Notes: generated from the letters alone by a model not told the origin. 64,000 bases of DNA from Serripes groenlandicus (GCA_031761405.1 JASEVX010000001.1:41406699-41470698), one strand, 5' to 3'; counted from the stretch's first letter, positions 23,901 to 30,437 are shown. Numbers and translations: made by a program.

Positions 23901-24709
23901 AATATGAAAACATCTTGGCCAACATAGTGGTAGTATATTCATTGAATACAGGTGAAAACATTGTGGAATTAATATGAACATTTCTCCATATGTCACACAA
24001 TGTTTTCAAGAGACGTAGGCTGTAGACTGCGTACGGGAAATACCCTTTTTCTTACGTTTTAGAAGTGATATTGCCATTCAGTAAATAATATTTCCATTCT
24101 AACTTGATTTTTCAGTAAATTATTTGAGCCGATCCACGAGCAAACCAGCATTATGAACTCTGCGTAATGTATCGGTACAGATCAGCCTGCGCAGTCCGCG
24201 CAGGCTAACCCGGACCGATACATTCCGTCTCAGGCGGATAGAGGTATCGAATAATGATTTCTGAAACAGAAAATCCACAAGAGGCGAAAAGTGTCTGTTC
24301 GGGTAAGCCTGCGCGGCATGCTTATTCTGATCCGGGTCGACACTTTACACAGAGTCTAAAATGTTGGTTTTCTCGTGGAACGGCTTATTTGTCGTTAAGA
24401 TAATTTGTATAATAAAATCACTGAGATAATCGACGTTAGTGGTGCGGTAACTTACCCATCTGCCCAAAAAACAATGGATTATTCAACGGCTTACATCTCG
24501 AAATCATTTTATGTCCTAAACATACATTTTAATGGACATTTTAGTGTATGGTGACTCACACCTTTTTTTACCGTTATTTCATTGTTTTTGGACAAAGACT
24601 GCAAAATGACAATACGCTACTTGAAACAATAAAGGCTAACTGATTATCTGAACTTTACGTGTGGATACGTACCGTAATCCTCTCCCTTTTTCACATCTTT
24701 AAGGTGATT
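2912..24709 (-). CDS. Calmodulin-like EF-hand protein with charged N-terminal region (8 exons, 5' incomplete)
   Basis: Eight minus-strand exons join without a stop: 24709-24673, 23209-23143, 21992-21904, 20908-20747, 6973-6827, 6437-6303, 4849-4760 and 2979-2912. They total 795 nt (264 residues plus stop). Every junction has AG/GT borders and matching phase (1, 2, then 1 at all later junctions). The first ~120 residues are rich in Lys, Glu, Gln and Asp. The rest carries four EF-hand motifs with loops DRNRDGVIECWE, NKKGGDVINFEE, DKDKNGYLDREE and DEDNDGKIAYKE. Loops 1, 3 and 4 have canonical D1, D/N3, D/N5, G6 and E12, so calcium binding is expected; loop 2 lacks the ligands. The helix after loop 3 (FKHVMTSF) resembles calmodulin. 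The C-terminus is a short basic tail after an acidic DSDDEE run. The true start and first exon are not identified. Location and partner are unknown. Confidence 0.8.
2980..4759. repeat. Intron with decayed pearl-like core modules
   Basis: Between the last two exons, phrases such as 'ccaaaggacatttg', 'cattcctgtaaagt' and 'gaaacattcctgtgaagttt' recur at ~3100-4100. They match the core modules seen more clearly at 10033-11120. A direct repeat of 'tgaaggaaacatcttagctt' occurs at about 3290 and 3421. No coding exon is evident. Confidence 0.4.
4760..4849 (-). CDS. EF-hand gene, exon with EF-hand 4 loop
   Basis: This 90-nt exon sits between acceptor TAATTTCAG and donor GTAATT, phase 1 to phase 1. 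It encodes VMTSFSDPETLNSFF followed by NMVDEDNDGKIAYK. The last codon of the calcium loop is split by the intron. The preceding junction codon gives His, so the helix reads FKHVMTSF, much like the equivalent calmodulin helix. Confidence 0.85.
5010..6148 (+). mobile_element. Pearl-like element of the 'GGCGGCCATG' family, intronic
   Basis: Three to four ~155-bp modules contain 'tggcggccatgtttt', 'aatctgat.gagggtcacc', 'aaggaacattt' and 'ttaagttttcactatagcca'. A divergent 3' part ends near 'ctctcaagtaagctaaac', matching the 3' ends of the copies at 9074 and 11120. The element lies wholly inside the intron between 4849 and 6303. Confidence 0.6.
6303..6437 (-). CDS. EF-hand gene, exon with EF-hand 2 end and EF-hand 3
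   Basis: This 135-nt exon has acceptor TTTTTTCCAG and donor GTAAGT, phase 1 to phase 1. It encodes GDVINFEEFYEWVQ, the linker DDPCEELRQAFELF and the canonical loop DKDKNGYLDREE. The open frame runs 5' into the intron as far as 6510, but the acceptor and the phase match show that the extra residues are intronic. Confidence 0.87.
6827..6973 (-). CDS. EF-hand gene, exon with EF-hand 1
   Basis: This 147-nt exon has acceptor TCTATAG and donor GTAAGA, phase 1 to phase 1. It encodes WFKKFRQYDRNRDGVIECWE, then an F-rich helix, GLCPTDKEVEHKLFNDF and the first residues of the degenerate EF-hand 2 loop. It follows a 13.8-kb intron. Confidence 0.85.
7280..7410 (-). mobile_element. Decayed SINE fragment
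   Basis: Contains 'tcgaaattcgaaccctgg' and 'atgcactccaccatgagcgg', which match the minus-orientation B-box and body of the SINEs at 8351 and 30161. The ends are not resolvable. Confidence 0.4.
7959..9074 (+). mobile_element. Pearl-like 'GGCGGCCATG' element, split by a SINE
   Basis: Starts with the family 5' signature 'aacaagaggcccaagaggg' and contains four core modules of ~155 bp. It ends in 'cgccatgacataagctcg' and 'cagtggagctaa'. A SINE with a 12-bp target duplication is inserted at 8351-8571. It lies in the 13.8-kb intron of the EF-hand gene. Confidence 0.65.
8351..8571 (-). mobile_element. tRNA-derived SINE (head type B) with 12-bp TSD
   Basis: The perfect duplication 'accaatcaacaa' lies at 8339-8350 and 8572-8583. 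Read on the minus strand, the head carries an A-box-like 'tggtcgagtggttagcg' and the B-box 'gggttcgatcccc', followed by the body 'gtagtgccgcga' (plus sense) and a short T/A-rich 3' tail at the low-coordinate end. Precise duplication and polymerase III boxes mark LINE-mobilised retroposition. Confidence 0.85.
9075..9730. other. Intronic sequence without recognised feature
   Basis: AT-rich sequence with several A-runs. I found no splice-bordered exon, inverted repeat or tandem array. Confidence 0.4.
9731..10032 (+). mobile_element. 5' fragment of a pearl-like element
   Basis: Begins 'aacaagaggaccgttacatc' then 'cctggatcgctca', the 5' signature of the family at 7959, 10033 and (inverted) 17731. 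It runs into the start of the next copy. Confidence 0.4.
10033..11120 (+). mobile_element. Pearl-like element, apparently full length
   Basis: The 5' signature 'aacaagagggccaagatggc' includes an imperfect palindrome (GGGCCAAGATGGCCC). Divergent ~150-bp modules follow ('ctgatgccgc', 'gaacatttct', 'gaatctgaga'), then 'gacggacaaaaggcaatcat' and the 3' end 'tactcaggtgagcta'. It has the same layout as the inverted copy at 17041-17731. Confidence 0.6.
11121..12830. other. Intronic sequence; AT microsatellite and CACGTG-rich stretch
   Basis: Includes an (AT)n tract at 12039-12059. At 12290-12545, short related motifs recur in both orientations, such as 'tttgaaacacgtga', 'acacgtgacatgtttcaa' and 'cgtcacgtgtttcaa'. 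No exon is evident. Confidence 0.4.
12831..13118 (+). mobile_element. tRNA-derived SINE (head type A) with 12-bp TSD
   Basis: The perfect duplication 'tatacaatagag' lies at 12819-12830 and 13119-13130. The head has A-box 'gtagctcagtcgg' and B-box 'gagttcgaatccc'. The body contains 'gggctaagtctatgtgg' and 'gcagccagttgcttggg'. The 3' tail has 'ccgccgtgatataact', 'aaaacggcgttaaa' and (CAAT)n. The central body resembles the conserved domain of mollusc Meta/Nin-DC SINEs; that naming is from memory and should be tested. Confidence 0.9.
13219..14439. other. Intronic sequence with a pearl-like 5' fragment
   Basis: Starts with 'aacaagagggctacataacc', the pearl-like 5' signature, then AT-rich unique sequence with an (AT)n tract near 13430 and a (TTA)n tract near 14197. 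The open frame at 13637-13894 has no recognisable product. Confidence 0.35.
14444..14662. mobile_element. TTAA-flanked foldback MITE
   Basis: TTAA lies on both sides (14440-14443 and 14663-14666). Perfect 14-bp terminal inverted repeats read 'cccattacttcaca' and its complement. Internal 'cagacgac' and 'gaaaacattg' phrases match the family at 15545, 24964, 29143 and 31310. Confidence 0.8.
15459..15757. mobile_element. MITE with CAGTCAAACCTGTG ends, interrupted by a second MITE
   Basis: The left end 'tacagtcaaacctgtgctaa' leads to 'agaccacc'. The right half 'ggtggtct' is separated from 'acataggttgacctgta' by the insertion at 15545-15736. Removing the insertion plus one TTAA restores a continuous inverted end. 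Confidence 0.65.
15545..15736. mobile_element. TTAA-flanked foldback MITE (piggyBac-like)
   Basis: Perfect 14-bp terminal repeats 'ccctttccctcata' and complement are flanked by TTAA at 15541-15544 and 15737-15740. A central hairpin pairs 'gtggcaaaagaagaaact' with 'gagcaatttcttcttttgtc'. The host element provides direct evidence that TTAA is a target duplication. Confidence 0.85.
16050..16270. mobile_element. Degraded TTAA-type MITE
   Basis: Retains 'taatccttttccca' at the left, 'gcagcagacgactttgaaa', 'tctgctgcagatgtgtc' and 'gtgggaagggtt' at the right. The terminal repeats are eroded. Confidence 0.5.
16271..17040. other. Intronic sequence without recognised exon
   Basis: Contains 'aacaagagggtaatttt' near 16567, a possible pearl-like 5' remnant. 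At 16970-17030 there is SINE-body-like sequence ('aatgctaaccccgcaaccct'). The overlapping open frames on both strands show no family resemblance. Confidence 0.3.
17041..17731 (-). mobile_element. Pearl-like 'GGCGGCCATG' element, inverted copy
   Basis: At the left is the terminal palindrome 'ctcacctgagctttgctcaa' followed by 'ggtgag'. Next come 'gtccggcgtccggcgtgcg', about three ~155-bp core modules and the 5' signature 'gggccatcatggccctcttg'. In element orientation this is a 5' palindromic signature, core repeats, GC-rich short repeats, then a terminal palindrome. Confidence 0.7.
17736..17795 (-). mobile_element. SINE head fragment
   Basis: On the minus strand it reads a B-box 'gcgggttcgatccccgctcg' after 'ggtgcggaggta'. 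The body is missing. It abuts the pearl-like element. Confidence 0.5.
17796..18375. other. Intronic sequence without recognised feature
   Basis: No tandem array, inverted end or splice-bordered exon was seen. Confidence 0.35.
18379..18441 (+). repeat. G-rich tract with G-quadruplex potential
   Basis: Four or more runs of 7-13 G are separated by single T or short spacers. The opposite strand yields a spurious proline-rich frame. Lengths may be inaccurate, since such runs sequence poorly. Confidence 0.7.
18442..18999. other. Intronic sequence up to the gap
   Basis: Contains MITE-like 'acgacgtctgctttcgga' near 18709 and a GT/AT microsatellite at ~18831-18880. No exon is supported. Confidence 0.35.
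19000..19199. other. Assembly gap (200 N)
   Basis: Exactly 200 Ns, so probably a fixed-size placeholder. All open frames crossing it are meaningless. It lies in the 13.8-kb intron, so a missing exon cannot be excluded. Confidence 0.99.
19852..20141 (+). mobile_element. tRNA-derived SINE (head type A) with 11-bp TSD
   Basis: The duplication 'cctaatctacg' lies at 19841-19851 and 20142-20152. The A-box 'gtagctcagtcgg', B-box 'gagttcgaatccc', body and (ATCA)n tail match the copy at 12831. It differs by scattered substitutions and a short tail deletion. Confidence 0.9.
20223..20555. mobile_element. Composite: CAGGGGCGTAGC element with nested AGCCG-type MITE
   Basis: The outer ends are 'gggcgtagcttgg' and 'gggagctacgcccctg', inverted relative to each other. 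Between them lies MITE sequence starting 'ggccgtctcgtgagaaaatc' and including 'cttttcgcctcctgtggatt'. The same composite occurs at 30852-31199. Confidence 0.7.
20747..20908 (-). CDS. EF-hand gene, Lys/Glu/Gln-rich exon
   Basis: This 162-nt exon has acceptor TTCAACAG and donor GTACGT, phase 1 to phase 1. Residues are strongly biased: RVVQQSEQGNAKMETVNT, then a run of DDQKKDGQKKPEQKKAEEKN, ending DVSDGDY. Nothing identifies a domain; the composition suggests a disordered charged linker. The minus-strand frame is chosen by phase compatibility with the exons on both sides; the open frames opposite it (20652-20915, plus) and in the other minus frame (20666-20890) are shadows. Confidence 0.65.
21271..21447. 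repeat. Tandem repeat, 35 bp x 5
   Basis: Units begin 'cacattacaaccatata' at 21271, 21306, 21341, 21376 and 21411 with a few substitutions. It lies in an intron of the EF-hand gene. Confidence 0.9.
21904..21992 (-). CDS. EF-hand gene, charged exon
   Basis: This 89-nt exon lies between acceptor AATTACAG and donor GTGAGT, entering in phase 2 and leaving in phase 1. It encodes VDKEKSADKENEKSGD, then AEQGKSTEPKDGD. Composition and the DGD ending resemble the next exon (ending DGDY), which suggests exon duplication. A second AG two bases further in (CAGAG) would give phase 1 instead, so the 5' border could shift. Confidence 0.55.
22814..22904. mobile_element. Short TTAA-flanked MITE derivative
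   Basis: 91 bases between TTAA at 22810-22813 and 22905-22908. It retains 'cccacatgcagacgac' near the left and 'ggaaaaggg' at the right. Confidence 0.5.
22909..23114. mobile_element. TTAA-flanked palindromic MITE, second family
   Basis: Ends 'ctttttcagcgcc' and 'ggcgctgaaagag' are inverted (12 of 13 match) and flanked by TTAA at 22905-22908 and 23115-23118. A near-perfect ~34-bp palindrome sits at 22943-23010. The left TTAA is shared with the adjacent MITE. The next exon begins 24 bases to the right. Confidence 0.75.
23143..23209 (-). CDS. EF-hand gene, short exon beside a MITE
   Basis: This 67-nt exon has acceptor TATTTCCAG and donor GTAAGT, entering in phase 1 and leaving in phase 2. It encodes VQDASKDVLDVLQGSTGQQS. 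Both phases match the neighbouring predicted exons. Its donor is only 24 bases from the TTAA target site of a palindromic MITE. Confidence 0.55.
24127..24385. mobile_element. AGCCG-type foldback MITE with TATTTG duplication
   Basis: Inverted ends of ~50 bp ('agccgatccacgagcaaacc' and, at the right, 'ggttttctcgtggaacggct') are flanked by 'tattTG' at 24121-24126 and 24386-24391. The inner arms contain 'cagcctgcgcagtccgcgca' and 'gaggcgaaaagtgtctg'. Related copies lie at 32733 and 46920 and inside the two composites. Confidence 0.8.
24673..24709 (-). CDS. EF-hand gene, most upstream supported exon
   Basis: This 37-nt exon lies between acceptor ATTACTTCTAG and donor GTACGT, entering in phase 0 and leaving in phase 1. 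It encodes NHLKDVKKGEDY. The ending resembles the DGDY end of the exon at 20747. It is small, so the call rests on splice signals, phase fit and charged composition. Confidence 0.45.
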
Positions 24710-24940
24710 CTAGAAGTAATGAATGATATGTAATTATTCAGACATGATCCATGCATGTGATTATAAACAGATTAAAAATGTTGTGCCACTCTGGAAACCC
24801 AAATTACCAATGTATTGATGTTAAATCCAGGATTGTAATTCATTGACACGGAACACTCGGAAACGTGTTCTACGAACCCACCAATCAAATGACTACGTTT
24901 GATTGGCACTCAGCGAGCACTCGATGTATTGGGACAATCT

Positions 24941-25247
24941 GAATACACACAACAAGCCTTTAACCCTTTCCCACACACAGACGCTTTCCGACGCATCTGC
25001 AGCAGACACATTTTTTTAAAACATTGTGATAAAAGAAGAAATTGCTCAAAACGAGCAATTTCTCCTTTTGCCACAACTTTTTCAATAATGTGTTCAAAGT
25101 CGGCTGATGTAAATTTGTTATATGTGAGAAAGCGTTAAACAGCTATATATAACCCTCATTCTCCAATATTTATTTTAAACAATATTTGTAAATATAAAAG
25201 ACAAATATCAGGCAGTATTGTAACTAATGACTAAAACATACGAATCT
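24941..25247. repeat. Tandem duplication unit 1 (305-bp period)
   Basis: Contains the TTAA MITE at 24964-25134 plus flanks ('aatacacacaacaagc' on the left, 'acagctatatataaccctca' on the right). The whole block recurs 305 bases later with few changes. Confidence 0.85.
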
Positions 25248-25554
25248 AAATACACACAACAAGCTTAACCCTTTCCCACACACAGACGCTTTCCGACGCA
25301 TCTGCAGCAGCCAACTTTTTGAAAACATTGTGATAAAAGAAGAAATTGCTCAAAACGAGCAATTTCTCCTTTTGCCACAACTTTTTCAATAATGTGTTCA
25401 AAGTCGGCTGTTGTAAATTTGTTATATTAGGCGAGAAAGCGTTAAACAGCTATATATAACCCTCATTCTCCAATATTTATTTTAAACAATATTTGTAAAT
25501 ATAAAAGACAAATATCAGGCAGTATTGTAACTAATGACTAAAACATACGAATCA
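25248..25554. repeat. Tandem duplication unit 2 (305-bp period)
   Basis: Second copy of the preceding unit, with its MITE at 25269-25441. Because both flanks are repeated, this is a local tandem duplication and not two insertions. Confidence 0.85.
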
Positions 25555-26207
25555 CATGTCTAAATTAGCATTAAAAAATGTATTAATCAATAGTAAGGGA
25601 AATGCTACAATATTAGTTATAAACGTTCATCTAGTATGTTTTAAACACTGATTATAATCGCCACAATTCTTTTCGAAGTAATTGCTCTTTTAACGTGATC
25701 CTTTAGTACCCATTTCCACATCACTAAATTGGAATTAAGTTGTTACCAGTGCATAGGGAGAGCAGTTTATACAGGAACACAACTCATCAAACAACCCTGA
25801 TAGAACTGGTTTAATCCACTAATTCAGATTTCTAAACGAACAGAATATGAAATATAATTATCAGCAAATATATATTAAACCGTTATACTGTACATATACT
25901 TACTTAATACTAATTACTTTTTTCAATCAAATTATTAATATTAAATCTTATTGTTCCATATAATAATAAAGATTTAATAAAATTCTTACCATTTCTACAA
26001 ATCTTTATATTGTGTCGTTATGTCCTGTCAGTTTATATTTTGATATTTGTAATAAAAGAGTGGTTGCGCACACTTTGGGACGTCTAAATGAGCAATAAAC
26101 TAATAATTATCCAAACAAAACATTAAGGTCGCTATATCATATAACTGAAATTGTATACATGTAAACAGACACTTTTTCGGGTCATTTGTTTGATCATTTA
26201 CGCTCAC
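25555..26207. other. AT-rich sequence without recognised feature
   Basis: No array, inverted end or open frame of note. It precedes the weak candidate micro-exon at 26208-26233. Confidence 0.35.
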
Positions 26208-26233
26208 CTCGATTGAGAAGATTTGTAACGCCT
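26208..26233 (-). CDS. Possible further upstream micro-exon of the EF-hand gene
   Basis: A 26-nt stretch ends at the good donor GAG|GTGAGC and would leave in phase 0, as required by the exon at 24709. It encodes ALQIFSIE. The only nearby acceptor (CACTGAAG) is weak. Treat as a candidate only. Confidence 0.2.
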
Positions 26234-26384
26234 CTTCAGTGGAAGATTATTTGAAACATCGTGAGAAAATGAAGAATTGTCGTAAAGAGCTACTTTCCTG
26301 TTTCCCACAGTGTTTACTCCTTTTCTTAAATGTATTTTCATTCTTCCAAACTCCTCATTCTTTGCTCCAAAATGATTATAATTC

Positions 26385-26405
26385 GGGGGGGGGGGGGGGG
26401 GGGGG
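26385..26405 (+). repeat. Poly-G tract (21 G)
   Basis: An uninterrupted G run immediately before the first unit of a tandem duplication. A shorter G run lies at the junction of the two units (26928-26934). Confidence 0.9.
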
Positions 26406-26921
26406 ACGAATGAGCCAAGTCATGTGAAATCGCGTAAAGTTCCGTTTGTCACAATAAAACAAATTGTTTGTGAATAATCCTGGAATGACAAGAATGATTG
26501 TTTGCTATTTAACGCCGCTTCCAACAATTTGTCAGTTATATCACGGCGTTTCCTTGGTAATTATCCAGTACCACTAGTCCAATTATCCTGACACTAGCCA
26601 GTCGCTCGTAATGCTAACCCCGCTACACTGAGCGCCATGGAGAGCAGCCATTACTACCATTTATTTAGATCTTTGGTATGACCCGACGCTCTACAACTAC
26701 ACCAACAAGTCGGTTGAGAATGACAAAAACCCTCAGCTCTTCTTTGTTATTTTATATGGTATTTTACGCTGCTTTAAACAATGTTTCAGTTTTCGGGTGT
26801 AAGTTAACAGTACTAACGGTCCATTTATCTTGACATCAGCGAGTCAGTCGTACACTAGGAAGCACATAACATCTTTGGTGTGAACCGGCCAACGAGACAG
26901 CCTGCTCTCCATACTTAAAGT
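26406..26921. repeat. Tandem duplication unit 1 (530-bp period), containing a SINE body
   Basis: Starts 'acgaatgagccaagtcatgt' and ends 'ctccatacttaaagt'. Inside is a minus-strand SINE ('ttatatcacggcgtttcctt', 'aatgctaaccccgct', 'ctttggtatgacccga') whose tRNA head is damaged. The second copy looks nearly identical; I noticed one difference by eye. Confidence 0.9.
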
Positions 26922-26935
26922 ACCACTGGGGGGGA

Positions 26936-27451
26936 ACGAATGAGCCAAGTCATGTGAAATCGCGTAAAGTTCCGTTTGTCACAATAAAACAAATTGTTTG
27001 TGAATAATCCTGGAATGACAAGAATGATTGTTTGCTATTTAACGCCGCTTCCAACAATTTGTCAGTTATATCACGGCGTTTCCTTGGTAATTATCCAGTA
27101 CCACTAGTCCAATTATCCTGACACTAGCCAGTCGCTCGTAATGCTAACCCCGCTACACTGAGCGCCATGGAGAGCAGCCATTACTACCATTTATTTAGAT
27201 CTTTGGTATGACCCGACGCTCTACAACTACACCAACAAGTCGGTTGAGAATGGCAAAAACCCTCAGCTCTTCTTTGTTATTTTATATGGTATTTTACGCT
27301 GCTTTAAACAATGTTTCAGTTTTCGGGTGTAAGTTAACAGTACTAACGGTCCATTTATCTTGACATCAGCGAGTCAGTCGTACACTAGGAAGCACATAAC
27401 ATCTTTGGTGTGAACCGGCCAACGAGACAGCCTGCTCTCCATACTTAAAGT
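26936..27451. repeat. Tandem duplication unit 2 (530-bp period)
   Basis: Near-identical copy of 26406-26921 with G-rich sequence at the joint. The similarity is far higher than between other repeats here, so it is either a very recent duplication or an assembly artefact. Confidence 0.9.
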
Positions 27452-27548
27452 GATGCTCATCTCCTTCAACGGACATGGTACGCTATATTGGAGGCGTCCT
27501 TTTCGAAAACATCTCAGAAACTCGGGAAACATCTTAAATATGGGTACG

Positions 27549-27793
27549 TGTTTGTTTGGTGTTTTACGCCGCTTTCAAAAATTGTTTAGTTATATTTAAA
27601 AAATACAATTACTACTGGTCGATTTATCGTGGTAACACTGAGTCAATCGTAATGCTCGCCACACAGTTCTGCGCGCCAATGAGATCAACCATTACTACAA
27701 TTCCCTAAGTCTTTGGTATGACTCAGCCGAGGATCGAACTCGCGACTCCCTGCACCTAAAGTGGATGCTCTTCCACTACACCTACCCGGCGGT
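27549..27793 (-). mobile_element. tRNA-derived SINE (head type C)
   Basis: Minus-strand head 'ggtgtagtggaagagcatcc' (A-box region) and B-box 'gcgagttcgatcctcgg', then a body shared with the 26406 unit. The tail with 'gaaagcggcgtaaaacacc' is shared with the other SINE types. No clear target duplication was found. Confidence 0.7.
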
Positions 27794-28510
27794 TTGATAA
27801 ACATTTCTCACTGGATTGCTCTTCATGATAAATATTTAATTATAAATTAATAACAAAGATGTAACTACATACATGAATAAGTATAAATCGAGGGATACAT
27901 CGATACACTTCTATATCTTGAAGTAATTTATTGGTCTTCGACTTCGACTTACGTTATCGCAAATCTACTGTATTTGGATGAATGAGTGAAAACATTGTAA
28001 ACATGAAGAATTTGTTCGTCTTGATCAAGGCCTTAATTTTCTACAATTGTTAAAACATGCGTCTGTTGCAGACTTGAAATATGTATCATGATCCATATAA
28101 ATACTCATGAAGACGTGTTAAAAGCCCGATTTAGTCATGACTTGTCCTTTTTTGTTGTAGAGGTTCGGGTCATTTTTGTTTTCCAAAACAAAATATACTA
28201 TTTGACAGTGCTTAGTGACACTTACAAGAGTGCATTCAGTCAAGCATTAATTATGTTCTATTTTCATGTTCTGCAAAGTTTAAAATTTTCATATTTTCTT
28301 TTATACATTTGTATTGCCTAAAGAACCTCTTCCAGATATGCTTTGTCGATCTTTTTAATTGAATATAATCTAGTAAATTAAAAGAAATGAGAAACATGGT
28401 AGGCAAATGATGATTTACGATTGATGAATAAATTTTCATTTCTTTTCCATAATATTCTTAATCGTTACTGGTCTAAAGTTGTAGAGCTGAAACGTGACAA
28501 AGACGACACG
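27794..28510. other. Sequence without recognised feature
   Basis: AT-rich. The open frame at 28088-28321 (plus) has no recognisable domain. Partial MITE phrases ('gcgtctgttgcagacttg') occur near 28062. Confidence 0.35.
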
Positions 28511-28513
28511 GCC

Positions 28514-28732
28514 TAACCCTTTCATACTTGCAGACGCATCTGAAGCAGACGACTTTTGAAAACATTTTGACAAGATGAGTTATTGCTCATAATGAGCAGT
28601 TCTCCTCATAATACAACGTTTACAAATATAATCAAATAAGTATACTCTCTTTTATAGAGAGTTTCCACCTGTTTGCCTTATTGTTTACTAAGTTGACTGC
28701 TGTAGATTTGTTCAATATGGGAAAGGAGTAAT
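28514..28732. mobile_element. Degraded TTAA-type MITE
   Basis: 'taaccctttcatacttgcag' at the left, 'gaagcagacgacttttgaaa' inside and 'caatatgggaaagga' at the right. The terminal match is imperfect. An internal 'tactctcttttatagagag' matches the right half of the copy at 33181. Confidence 0.6.
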
Positions 28733-29142
28733 CATTTACATGTAAACATGTATAATAATTACCTCATATCACATTTAACATGTGCTGAGTGTATGTATTA
28801 AACTTTGAAACTTTGATACATTTACAGCATAATATGTTAAGAAAAAGAAAGAATAGACAAACAAATAAATTAACAGATTTAATCATTGATAAGAGTTGAA
28901 TATATTTTGACAAAAGGAGAATTTACTCTCTTTGGTTATAAATCTTTTCCGTTTTGCGAACTATTTTCAATAGTCGTCTGCTGTCGATGGAATGGGTTAA
29001 TAATGCTTTTTTCTATGACGCGTATATTTGGTTTGGATTTCTTGCTTTTATTGTTTCCTCTGTCATTCATTGATCCGGCGAATAGCTTTAAATGGTTACG
29101 TTCTAAAATGAAAGGGTGCTTTACTGTGTGCATGTACCTTAA

Positions 29143-29372
29143 CCCTTTCCCACATGTAGCCGTTTTCTGGCGCCTCTGCAGCAGACGACGTTTGAAAACA
29201 TTGTGGCAAAGGTGTAATCACTCACGATGCGCAATTTCTCCTTTGGCCACAATGTATTTAACTTTATTTAATAATTAAGCTATCTTTTATGGAGATTTTT
29301 CAGGTTTTTCTCAGTATGTTTCAGTATGTTTCAAATGTCGTCTGCTGCAGATTTGTTGCATGTGGGAAAGGG
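29143..29372. mobile_element. TTAA-flanked foldback MITE
   Basis: TTAA at 29139-29142 and 29373-29376; perfect 14-bp ends 'ccctttcccacatg' and complement; internal 'ctctgcagcagacgac' and 'gtcgtctgctgcag'. Confidence 0.85.
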
Positions 29373-29376
29373 TTAA

Positions 29377-29718
29377 ATGAATATTAAAAATGTCGCCTGC
29401 TTTAAGTACATCACACGAACGATTTATCACAACAGGGAAACAAGAAATAATTAAGATATTTCCAATTTTTAGAAAGGTTATAATTTTTGCTTCGTTTGAG
29501 CAATATACATCGTCAATACCTACCGAGGAAAGGGTCACTGGGGCATTCAAATCGATATCGATCCGAACCAGTCGTTGTCCTGTCAATACACGTCTGGTCA
29601 CACGTCTGATCAGGGTCTGCGATATTTGAAGTGGTAGAATATCATACAACAAAGCGTATAGTTCACTGTTTCGACAACAAACACTTTCCAACATACATGT
29701 ACAACACATCTTCAGCAA
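29377..29718 (-). other. Unrecognised open frame
   Basis: A minus-strand frame of about 114 codons before it runs into the MITE. It includes LPLQISQTLIRRVTRRVLTG and VRIDIDLNAPVTLSSVG. No motif is recognised, and splice borders and a start are not clear. It could be chance or a decayed transposon fragment. Confidence 0.15.
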
Positions 29719-30160
29719 ACGACTTTAAAAACATCCAGACAAATCTATAAACAAATCTCTATAAAATGAAAGAGCGGATGCGCAGGCTAATCTGGAGCTA
29801 CACTTTCTCACACTGAGCTCTTTTTTCTAAATGACACGCTCAATTGTTTTTTCGGACCCATTAAAATAAACAAAAGTCTGCTCTGTTTAGGATGTATAAA
29901 AAACGTTTTTTCACAAAAAGGACATAAATGTTATTCATCGAATCATGTCGATCATGTTTGTTAAATGTTTATGTTATTGTAATCAGTATAACTTACTTTA
30001 ACATACCATTGTTGTCAAGGTAGTTAGTTTTACTTGAAATGCTTTACGTTTTGCCTTAAATGGCGGTCACACGATACTGATTCCACAACATCTAAAAGAA
30101 CAAAACACACACACAAATATGTTTACAGAGTCGATTTTCCTATGTAACGCTAACATTATC

Positions 30161-30361
30161 ATTTATTTATTGGGGTTTTACGCCGCTTTCAACAATATTT
30201 CAGTTATATCACGGCGACAGTTCAATTATTCATGATCCCTGGGCAAATGTGCCTTACCCATGGGCACTCCACCATGACCGTAGTGCCGCGACTGGGGATC
30301 GAACCCGGGACACCCGGTTTCGAAATCCCCGACACTAAACACTCGACCACAGCGGATTCCA
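30161..30361 (-). mobile_element. tRNA-derived SINE (head type B) with 11-bp TSD
   Basis: The duplication 'ctaacattatc' lies at 30150-30160 and 30362-30372. On the minus strand the head has 'gctgtggtcgagtgtttag' and B-box 'gggttcgatcccc', then the body 'ggcacattt', 'cgccgtgatataactgaaa' and 'gcggcgtaaaacccc' before a short AAT tail. It is closely related to the copy at 8351. Confidence 0.88.
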
Positions 30362-30437
30362 CTAACATTATCAAAATCGCCATTTGAAAAAGTCGGTATT
30401 TTGTATCGCATTTAAGGTTGTATATGAATGTACACGA

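Noticed and set aside
24899..25138. Plus-strand 79-codon frame
   Set aside because: It lies in a TTAA MITE and its flank, and the tandem second copy does not preserve it.
30001..30095. Exon-like minus-strand stretch between TTCTTTTAG and GTATGT
   Set aside because: All three frames contain stops over the full interval; shorter versions need weak donors and do not match the phase of known exons.
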